From Ananas comosus (Eukaryota > Streptophyta > Magnoliopsida > Poales > Bromeliaceae): DNA of 64,000 nt. Each line of letters opens with the position of its first letter. Within the stretch, counting starts at the first letter, position 1. Positions 45,263-54,236 of this stretch are shown here, one piece after another. Under the pieces are notes generated by a model, which worked only from the letters and a program-made list of their open reading frames with translations, was not told the DNA's origin and did not search any database. A program made the position numbers and the translations under genes. The DNA lies in NCBI RefSeq assembly GCF_001540865.1, contig NC_033622.1, forward strand, positions 9,367,555 to 9,431,554, written 5' to 3'.

Positions 45263-45804
45263 AAAACGATCTTATGATAGCCATCATTTGTCGAGTCTAA
45301 TGATAGCTAAATAAAAGCTACTATCTCGAAGGTTTAACTACTAGCTGTGACAATTTATATTAGATTTGATAAATTTGATAGACTTTTAGTTTAAAGTGTG
45401 TAAAAGCTATAACAGGAGAACAGGTAGTTCACTTGTCTTTTTACTTACCGATCTTTACTTATAGGAAGTTTTTCACTACTATGTTAAAAATATAAACTCT
45501 AGAACTCAGATCTAGAATAAAATTTATCAAATTTCTTAAAAAATTGTTTTTAAATCAACTAAACTTGAGAAGATATGGCAATTTGCTCGTTTGCGTGGTA
45601 TAGCCGGTAATTTTAATATCTAAAACACTGGGAAACTAGCAAGTCAATCACTACGGTTTTTTAGTACTTTAAACTAAAGATCTATTAAATTTACCAGATC
45701 TAGTACAAGTTGCCACGGCTAGCAGCTAAACCTTCAAGATAGTAGTTTTTGTTTAGCCATCATTTGGCTCATCAAATGATGGCTATCATCGGGTCAGTTT
45801 GAGA
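45259..45804. mobile_element. palindromic MITE D in (TA)n
   Basis: Arms begin TCTCAAAACGATCTTATGATAG (left) and, complemented, TCTCAAACTGACCCGATGATAG (right). The right-arm hairpin TAGCCATCATTTG/CAAATGATGGCTA (45754-45766, 45773-45785) is perfect over 13 bp. Flanks are TA repeats. Confidence 0.85.
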
Positions 45805-45810
45805 TATATA

Positions 45811-46034
45811 TCTTGATCCGACATTATAATAATTATCGTGGTTACTGAATCACGATAATTCAAAAGACGGGAACCTAATTTTATACACGCCAATACTACT
45901 ACATCCGGAGGATCCCAACTCACCCACCAACCAACTTATCATATTAGCTTACCTATTTTTCTATTTTCTCCATTTAGATTGCCATCTTTTGAACTATCGT
46001 GTTTTATAAAGCACAGTAGCTATCATGGGGCCTG
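45811..46034. mobile_element. short element related to 41650-41810
   Basis: About 220 bp between TATATA tracts, TCTTGATCCGACATT...GGGGCCTGAGA. Includes the inner inverted pair ATTATCGTG...CACGATAAT at 45832-45860. It shares an inverted block with 41650-41810. No coding sequence. Confidence 0.5.
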
Positions 46035-46057
46035 AGATATATATATATATATATATA

Positions 46058-46094
<37 letters not shown>

Positions 46095-46098
<4 letters not shown>

Positions 46099-46165
46099 CC
46101 GACGATATGAGAATACTCATATCTCGGGAAGCATGAGTATTCAACAAAAGCTATAACCCGAAAAA
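46095..46165. mobile_element. left end of a B-type MITE, cut by a gap
   Basis: Begins CATCCCGACGATATGAG with the perfect hairpin GAATACTCAT/ATGAGTATTC and CAACAAAAGCTATAACCCGAA, then the gap. It preserves the uninterrupted site corresponding to the hAT insertion in MITE B. Confidence 0.8.
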
Positions 46166-46189
46166 NNNNNNNNNNNNNNNNNNNNNNNN
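46166..46189. other. assembly gap (24 n)
   Basis: Run of 24 n inside a MITE arm, next to a (TA)n tract that probably stopped assembly. Confidence 0.95.
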
Positions 46190-46230
<41 letters not shown>

Positions 46231-46862
46231 GTACAAAAAAAAAAAAACTAATTAAACAGCCATTGCTGAGAATAAAGAACTGTAACTTATGATGGACTTA
46301 AGTACTAATGTGGACAATTTGATGAATTCGTTCAAATTTTTAGCGTACGTAGTATTGAATGTATGCTTTTCACACACTTGTTTTGTTATTTTAGATTTCA
46401 CTAAATGAAAGAGCTTGGCTAGCTTATGCTATATATCCAGAGTTCATTAGTCACTCGATATGCAAAAAGTAGACAAATAATTAAGATCAATCTAGTGATC
46501 GAATGCCAAACTTTTCTTTTTCTGTAATAATTCTTTCTAATTAGCCCATATCTAAAGGAATAAATAAAATTCTCCTGAAGGATGAGAAAACCTGCTAGGA
46601 GGGCTTAATTTGTTTATATTCTTTTGGATATCCATGATATTGAATGATCAAATTAGTGTGGTAAAATAAGCCTTTTTCTGTTAGGATTAGGGTTTACTGT
46701 TAAATTCTGATATTTGGTACTAAACTGATGTAACAATTTATCATACTTATTCGAATAAATACAACTGTATATATAGATGGCTACAAAATTAAAGTTATAA
46801 ATAGAAGACCTCCGTCATGAATGATCTTCTAATTCCCATGACACAAATCGAATCGAGGATTA
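46190..46862. other. host-like AT-rich DNA, no gene recognised
   Basis: (TA)n at 46194-46228 and an A-run, then unique AT-rich sequence. No coding frame, tRNA or microRNA signature was seen. Confidence 0.45.
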
Positions 46863-47224
46863 CTAGTGTAGGAACCCGCGCGATGCGGCGGATAAAAATT
46901 TTTAGTAAAAATTTTTAAAATAAATAAACAAATATGGAACATAAAAAAGAAAAAGAAGAATATAAGTATATTTGATTGAGAATATTACATATTTTCTCAT
47001 AAATGGTAGACCAAGAGTCACTAAAAAAAAAAAGTAAATGTGAGTAAATGAAATGAAAAATAAAGAGTCATTTAAAAAAATAAAATAAATATAAATTTTT
47101 AGAAAAGAGAAAAAATGACTTAGGGCCTCCACCTCCCTCAAATTAAGGAGATACATCCACATAGGATTTAGGCATGAGAATTCATGTATAGGTATAGATA
47201 TAGATATAGAGGTATAGATATAGA
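46863..47224 (-). mobile_element. possible mini-Helitron
   Basis: On the minus strand the left end reads CGCATCGCGCGGGTTCCTAC followed by ACTAG and T, i.e. a CTAG end preceded by a GC-rich hairpin, inserted before T. The right end could be TCTATATCTATACC after A at 47225. Only the CTAG end is convincing. Confidence 0.4.
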
Positions 47225-48078
47225 TGTCCTAATGTCTGAAGATTCTTAAAGAACCACCTCCCTCATGCAAATTGAAAAGAAAATTTTCACTTGGTGCTCT
47301 TTGTCCTTCTTTCATGCCTTTTCCTTTCTTCGTCCTATGATACATCAGAAAGGAGATTTCATTAGGCGCTTCTTCACTCATATGCCTACTCCAATTTGTA
47401 CATGGTGCCAAGTTACTTTCTCTCCACATTACATAATTCTTCTCTCTAAACGGTATGCATAGATATGATCTGTTGGAACCAAGATCCTTCTTTAGGAAGA
47501 CGGATCGGTAGTTTGTGAAACAACTGTTAAACTAAAGAACACTAGCAAGTGATGAAGGGGCCTTCAAAGAGATTTTATATTCTACCAAAAGTAAACATAT
47601 ATAGTGTGAAATATTAGAATAAAGCTCTTTACTTAATTTCCTTTTTCCCTTTCATGAGAACAACTCTCTTGCTTTCTTTTGGTGATAATTAGTATGTAGG
47701 CATCTCACACTTCAAATGAAAAATCACATTCATGTTGAGGCCATGTGCATGACCAAGCTTTTTAAAATATGCAGTTCATGTGATGGTTAATTATATTGTT
47801 AAAGCTAAATCTGAACACCAACGCTAGCTCTTATACGAACTTCCTTGAATGATCCGAGATACAATAATTGAGAGAGTAGGTCGACCTTGTTGCTTAGACA
47901 CTCAGCAACAGCAAGTACCATCTGAAGAGTACAATTATTAGCATCAATTAATTTAGGAGTTCTCTGTCTTCAATTGATGATTACTTAAATTAATGAATCT
48001 GGTTGCAATTAAAGAATTCTTGAATCAGTATGTAATAAGACAAAGGCAGCTGCTCCTATATATAATCACAACAAGAGG

Positions 48079-48130
<52 letters not shown>

Positions 48131-48821
48131 ATTGATTATGATAATTAACCTTGTTCACTCTTATAGGTGTGAACATGAGGTGATGCACGCACATGCTGAT
48201 GCGATTACAACATGCCTAATTTGATGGCTGAAACTTGGAGATAAGCCAAGAATGCAAACTCTTCAAGAGAAGGAATCCATGTCAGCTTTGCTTTCTTTTT
48301 TGACATATATATGTATATAGACGAAGGAAAAAAAAAATCAAGAATAAGAAAATATAAATATATATATATAAATATGTATAAGAGTTGAAGCATATATGTC
48401 CTTTCCCTGACTGCTTTTGGTAAGCTTTCATGACCTACCAGTACTCATGGAAGGAAAGAACACCCAAAAAGGAAAAACCCATGAATAAATTCCCATCATC
48501 TCCCAATGGAGGCATGGGTAAGCATAATTAGGTTTTGGAAGAAAGAAGATGAAAAAAAAAAAAGAAGAAGAAAAAAGGTATGATTTGAAGTTTCATCACT
48601 ATGGGCATCTTTTCTTTCATCATGAAAAAAAGCAGTTGCCACATCAAGAAAACCCTCTCTCGACAAACACATGCCAACAGAACAATTAACTGCAGCAACA
48701 TGCTAGCCTTAAAGAATTTACCGTACAACAAGAAAGAATTAATTAAGATGAAAATTAGATCTCATAATTCACTTACTGTGGGAGGAGGTAGCTGCTAGTG
48801 ATCCACAATTCTCCATCTTTG
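47225..48821. other. host DNA 3' of MIR396
   Basis: AT-rich, with (TA)n at 48080-48127. On the minus strand a CA/GTAAGTG splice-donor-like site lies at about 48773-48779, 45 bases past the microRNA hairpin, so the primary transcript may be spliced and extend into this stretch. No protein-coding frame is recognised. Confidence 0.45.
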
Positions 48822-48942
48822 GTCTCTCTTTGTAATTTCCCACAGCTTTATTGAACCGCAAGCATGAGCCCACATCTGCCTTTTCGTTTTGAAGGATATA
48901 CAGATGCAGTTCAAGAAAGCTGTGGAAGACTACAAAGAGGGC
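48822..48942 (-). ncRNA. MIR396: MIR396 precursor hairpin
   Basis: On the minus strand the 5' arm contains a 21-nt segment, 48927 to 48907, that starts TTCCACAGCTTTC and ends TTGAACTG, matching the conserved plant miR396 (the form ending CUG). The 3' arm, 48856 to 48836, reads GTTCAATAAAGCTGTGGGAA, the conserved miR396 star. The stem continues below with CTCTTTGTA pairing to TACAAAGAG, and above with CATCTG pairing to CAGATG in the loop. In seed plants miR396 guides cleavage of GRF transcription factor mRNAs and so restrains cell proliferation in leaves and other organs; that is family knowledge. The gene is transcribed toward lower coordinates from a TATA box at 49288-49296. It sits in a low-copy island between transposon clusters. 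Confidence 0.95.
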
Positions 48943-49010
48943 CATCCATCTATCTATAATCAAGTCCTCCTCCCCCCTACCACACCCCCCACCCCCCTCC
49001 CCCCGGGAGG

Positions 49011-49052
<42 letters not shown>

Positions 49053-49287
49053 AAGAGAAGAGAGGGTCGATAATTGGGAACATATATATATATATATATA
49101 TATATAGGAGAGTGTAGAGTAGAATACACATACGTGTAGGTGTGTCGGTGAGGAAGGATTGAAAGAAGAGGAGAGATCTACAATTAAACCTAAAAAAAAG
49201 GGGAGTTCTAAAACCTGCAAGGGAAGGGAAGGGAAGAGGGATGGGTAGTGTAGGCTTATTTAGAGGAGAAGAAGAGGATAGAAGGGG

Positions 49288-49296
49288 TATTTATAG
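49288..49296 (-). promoter_or_regulatory. TATA box of the MIR396 gene
   Basis: CTATAAATA on the minus strand, in CCCTCTATAAATACCCC, a strong plant TATA context. Start of transcription would be near 49258-49265, giving about 320 nt before the hairpin. That leader contains (TA)n (49082-49106), CT repeats (minus sense of 49014-49049) and C-rich/G-rich tracts. Confidence 0.6.
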
Positions 49297-50284
49297 AGGG
49301 GGATGAGAGAAGGGTTTGTGGGGGGTTGGGTGAGAACTAAGGACCCAATCCCGAGAAGAATATAGGCCTGAGCCGAAGAAACTGAACCCCCTTTTTCTTT
49401 TTTTTTCTTTTTTTTTTTTTTTTCTTAAAAGAACCCCGCCCTCCCTGCAAAGCATCCTCCATGCACTGGTAAAACTCAGAGGATGATTAAAATTCTGAGC
49501 GTAAGTTAATAACAATATTTCAATCTAACCTTATAACTGCCAGCATATTAACTGGTATGAAGTGAAATATTTTGTTAACGTAAATGCACTTTCCGCTTTC
49601 CCAATAAGAGATTGATCGCTATCATTTTTATTATTATAAAATTAGCTGGTTCGTAAACTGATAAATCACAGTAAATACTGTTTTCACAATAACGTATATA
49701 TATGGCAAAGACAAATAAAAAATTCTATGCCACAAATATTCTAGAAAATTGATCTCACTAAAAAATAATAATAATGAAAGAGTAACAAAAAAAATGTGAA
49801 AGTTTAATCTTCAATAGAAAAGGCAATCAATTATTATATAAATGGTGAAAGAAATTTTGAATTGTGATGTGAACAAATTAAGTATGCTATTGGTGATTGA
49901 AATTGAACCTTTAATTTTTATTTCTTGATGCGTCTTTTGCTTTGCAGTGAATTTTGGGCACCTGTATTACCACTTCTTTCCTAAATTATTTTTTTATGGA
50001 AAAGAAAAAAGTAATGCTCTTCGTGGGATAGATTTAAAGAGCTAAAGAAGAAGACTTTTGTGGTCATCAATCCAGATTTTAATTTTTAATTACAATTCGG
50101 TGGGAACATCGCCGATTCTTTATTGTTATGCACTATGATGTAATAAAATTCACTTTAATTTATTGGTTCTCGAGGTGGCTAGGTAATGGCCATCTAATCA
50201 AAACCCACCGCGCTACCGTGTCAGTCTCTAGTACATGATGAATACAATATATCGACAAAGATTCTAACTATTAATTTATTTATA
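49297..50284. other. upstream region of MIR396
   Basis: Unique sequence. GTGGGGGGTTGGG at 49319, a T-rich run at 49391-49424, then AT-rich DNA to 50284. No other gene was recognised. Confidence 0.45.
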
Positions 50285-50392
50285 TCTATACTACTTATAA
50301 AAGTGAGAGTTTTAAATTTTTTTTCTTTTCAAAAATATTACTATCTTTTCTACTAATATTTTAATATCCAGTAATTTTTAGCCAATCATTTC
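50285..50392 (+). mobile_element. Helitron-like 5' end
   Basis: After A50284 the sequence reads TCTATACTACTTATAAAAGT, the start typical of many plant Helitrons (TC end, insertion between A and T). The 3' end was not found; a Copia LTR begins at 50393. Confidence 0.4.
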
Positions 50393-50859
50393 TGTTAGGA
50401 TTCGTCCATATTGGACTTATCTAAAACATTTCAAATCCATATGGGATAAAAAATAAATATTTGTAATTATCTGTTATATTCATAGTCCACATGGGATAAG
50501 AAATAAATCTAACAGATAAATCATAATCGGTTTAAATATCTATTTATGAGAGATTTAGTTAGAATATGACTAGAATTAACATCTTCCGTATGGACTATAA
50601 ATACATGAAGTATTGACCACATATATGATCTTGGTAATCATAATATATTCCGCTACAAAAGAGGTATGAAAAAATCTATGTGATTTTTGCGAATTGTTCA
50701 TTGGATATTTAATTATTTTAATCAACAGTGGTATCAGAGACATACCGTGTTTGTTTTCGTTCGATAATTCGTTTCTTTGACATCGAATATATTTTTAATT
50801 TGTTAAAAATATAAAAATAATATCCGGTGAAGTTTTAAATCACAATTGGTAGATCAACC
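50393..50859 (+). mobile_element. Copia-type LTR with PBS, truncated
   Basis: A 335-bp LTR (50393-50727), TGTTAGGATTCG...AATCAACA, is followed after one base by the PBS TGGTATCAGAGAC (50729-50741). A TATA box, CTATAAATAC, lies at about 50594. Short LTR, TGTTA start and immediate PBS fit Copia. Only about 120 bp of interior precedes the solo LTR at 50860, and no coding sequence is left. Confidence 0.7.
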
Positions 50860-53492
50860 TGTAATATACTGAACTTTTACAAATTGCGGAGTTCGAGTAT
50901 GTGGAATGGTGTGTGGATCAATCCTACATGTTCTAAAAGGTTAGACCAAGTTTTTGAACAAGTTAGAGGATGATTGGAATGCTAAAAGTGAGAAAGTGCA
51001 TTGAACTGGCGAAAATCAGCATTTTCTGCTTGCTTTACCGGTACAGCCATCACCTTGTACCGGTACAAGCTGGCAGATTCGTGGCAGCAAGGTTAGTTTT
51101 GTAATTTCACATTTTGATCCCTATCTACTTGACCCAGCACGACCTGGGATGTTCAGTGAAGGGTGCTTGAGTTCAGAAAAGCTTCTTTTCCCTTCTTCTC
51201 TCTCTCTCTCTAGGGTTTTTCTCTCTCTACGNGTTTCTCATATGTTAGGTTTTAGGGTCGTTTTCCTCTTCTTCATTCTTGATATTGTAGACCTAGTAGT
51301 TGAGTATATGTTGTGTCCCATGTGTTTTTATAGACATGTGTCCATCAGTGAGATATGTTACCTGTAGTGGGAGCCGGCATCGGGCTCATCGTTCCACTAG
51401 CTGATCGTGCGAGGATCGTTTCAGATCGATCTGCGCTGAGGGAACGGTGCTAGGGATCGGAGAGGACGTCTACCGAGACATTTTTGTTGGTGGTTTTCCC
51501 GCACTCTTGATAATTGTTATCAAGGGTCACCCATTCGGCGGTCGGAGCCGCTTAATGTGGTGATCCGAGTACTACATGACTTTCATTCATTTTCGTTATT
51601 CACGTACGATATCTTTATACGTAACGATTGGCCATTGTCCGTACATAGGTTGTACATTTGTACTAAAGACGTCATTACTTAGTTGACTTATTATCTTCAT
51701 AGCGTTGATGATATTTGTACTTGTATTTGTATTAGTTTCTTCACATTCATGATGACATGTGATGTTGACTATGAGTAAGTAATGATAGTAATAAGTGATC
51801 CTGGATGGGTTCCATCAGGTCGAACGCGGCGCGGATTACCGGGGCACCATCATATGTGAGGGGTGCCGTTAGGTGAAGCCGTGGGTTAGGGCGTGCCCGC
51901 TCGTTGACAGCGCATCCGGTTGAGGCCTCACGGCCGAACATCCCTCGATGGGAGTGTTCGCACACGCTTACTCGTGCTACCGTTCGTTCGTTTCAGGTAA
52001 CAGGTGTACAGTGTTAAAAGTATAAAAGTAACGTTCCAAGAATGGGAGCTAGGAGACTAGCCTTACAGTTATGTGTTTATCCTTGTTTTCGATCATAGGT
52101 GATCTAACATTTGTACATTACCATTTCGATTTAGTGTATCGTAATATTAGAAAGGTGATCGTACCGTGATAGTTGTATCAGTACTCGTACAGTATCAAGA
52201 GATGCAATCTCAGTTCTCTTACAGTAACAAGAGATGAAATTTCACGTAGGATGTGAACAAGTATTCAGTAAGTTGACTTAACTTATACTTATCTTTATGA
52301 AAGTACCTATTCACAAGAGATGAAATATCTCTAAAGTAAGATAAATTCGTAGTTTGTAGTGCTACTATACAAAGTTTAAGAGATAGTCAGTGTATTCGTG
52401 ATTTACGTGGATACGCTAATAAGATATCTATGTATATCTTGTATCCCCTCGAGGTGAACGAGACCAATCCAGGCTGGGTGGATCATGATCCGAGGTTGAT
52501 AAGTGTTCTTCAGGGTGTTAACCGAGTTGCTTCGGGGTTTCGACGACTTTTTTGTTTGCAGTTCTAACTTAATTTAGATACCGGCTTTACAGGCTAAAGC
52601 CGAGTTAAGTGTAGAGCATAGTTCATCATTGTATTTAGCGACAAAATCAAGTGAAATCATGGAGGTTAATTCAGAGATTTCCGAAGGGTTTCGGTTGGTT
52701 CCTACTGGGTTTCCAGCCAGCTTGAGGGCGACACTAGTTGTGGTTGTGCTGTAGTTTTAGTAGTATATAATTGTTTATATCAGCCTTAGAACGCTTAAGT
52801 CAAAAGATTGACTTTAAGGACGAATGGAGTCCAATCTTATGGAAGGTTTGGTCGAAGATTTTCATGTTCAAGTCGAGTTGCTCTGAGCTTCTGGACGACG
52901 CTTCTCTTTTAAGGTTTAACGTAGTTATTAGGCGCATATCAAGGCTAATTCGAAGTATTTACCGATTTATAAGGTGAATTCGAAGTTTCATCGAATAGGG
53001 ACCAGATTCTTCCAATTTAGTGTCGATTAATAGAGTAAAAATTAACGACTTTAGAGTCGGATCGTGTCGTTCTTCGTTTTTGGGCTTTAATAATGAGTTT
53101 AGCAGCTTATCTTGCAGCTATTGCCGCTTTCACTCAGCGAATGGAAGAGTTCGACGGTTGGTCACTGGACGACCAGGTCCCGACGCTTTTGGACAGGTTT
53201 TATGAGAGAGTGTGCAGGTGCATTCGAGACGCTGCGAGCGTTTGTCGCTTCTTGCGTGCGCCGCTGCTTTTGTTCGCTTTAGCCGCTTAAGCTGCATCTC
53301 TCTCTTTTTGGGATCTCTCTCTCTTTTTTACTGATAGTATATCGACTGGTACATTGCTCTGATATCAGGATAGGACTCTCTTTGTTTTACTTCCTATCAA
53401 CTTGCTTTCTTCGTAGACGCCTTATATACTGCAGGTGTATGGCGGGTCTGTGCACGTGCCGGATATGCTTCCGCTGGTACCCGGGCGTGACA
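50860..53492 (+). mobile_element. solo LTR (Ty3/gypsy), target duplication CAACC
   Basis: 2633 bp starting TGTAATATACTG and ending CCGGGCGTGACA, flanked by CAACC on both sides (50855-50859 and 53493-53497). The last 160 bp match the LTR of element 2 in reverse complement. Two TACCGGTA palindromes occur at 51036 and 51058 in U3. A single n at 51232 lies in the CT-rich transcript start. No gag or pol; it is inside the Copia remnant. Confidence 0.93.
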
Positions 53493-53497
53493 CAACC

Positions 53498-53760
53498 TCA
53501 TATATATATATATATATATAGGTTATTTGCATACACGTCCCTGCAAACATAGTGAATTACAGAAATATCCCTGCAAGACGAAAATTTCATAAGTTGTCCC
53601 TGCAAAAGTCCTAAGTTATGTAGATATGTCCCTCTGGTTGAAATCTGTTAGAAAACTATTAATTTTTTAACAGTTTTCTTGTGAAATGACTTTTTTACCC
53701 TCACAAATATATCCCTCCAAAATATTTCTCTTTCCCTTCCCTTTCTTTCCCTGTTTGGGC
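53498..53760. repeat. possible MITE-like sequence after (TA)n
   Basis: (TA)n at 53501-53519, then GGTTATTTGCATACACGTCC and four irregular repeats of (A/T)TGTCCCTGCAA or AATATCCCTGCAA (53540, 53568, 53597, 53628). Includes CTGTTAGAAAACT...AGTTTTCTTG as an inverted pair (53646-53683). Ends not defined. Confidence 0.35.
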
Positions 53761-54165
53761 CACCGGAGTGGACGGCGGCGGCAGCGGTGGCGGCGGCGTG
53801 GGGTTGTGTTCGCCGGCGACGAAGAAGAGGGAAGAGAAAGAAGGAGAGGAAGAATGAAAGGAAGAGGGAGAAGAAAAGGGAAGAGGAAGAGGAAGAGGGT
53901 TTGCTTTCACCGCCGCCGCCGCATCTCCTCCCTCGCCGGCGACAAAGAAGAGGGAAGAGGAAGAGGGAGAGGAAGAAGAAAGGCGAAGAGGAAGAGGGAA
54001 GAGGGAGAGGGTTCTTCGCTGCTGTCGCCGCCGCATCTTCTCCCTCGCCGGCGACGAAGAAAAGGGAAGAGGAAGAAGGAGAGGAAGAAGAATGGGGAAG
54101 AGGAAGAGGGAGAGGAAGAGAGAAGAGGAAGAGGAAGAGGAAGAGGGAGAGGGTTCACCGCCTGT
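53761..54165. repeat. purine-strand low-complexity repeat (GGAAGA)n with GCCGCCGCC units
   Basis: Three units of roughly 115 bp alternate a GC-rich segment (GCCGCCGCATCT, CTCCCTCGCCGGCGAC) with GAAGAGGAAGAGGGAGAGG-type purine runs. Long open frames on both strands (Arg/Gly/Lys/Glu- or Ser/Pro-rich) are composition artefacts. Confidence 0.75.
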
Positions 54166-54236
54166 AAGGTACCGGACTTCTAAAACTATGAAGTTACGGT
54201 GTATATTTAAATGGTTCTGGTGAGGTTGCGGTGGAA

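Noticed and set aside
48769..49131. 120-codon minus-strand protein gene
   Set aside because: It covers the MIR396 hairpin, CT repeats and TA repeats; the microRNA explains the conserved part.
53686..54183. Arg/Gly/Glu/Lys-rich 165-codon frame
   Set aside because: Product of a purine-rich tandem repeat, open in several frames on both strands.
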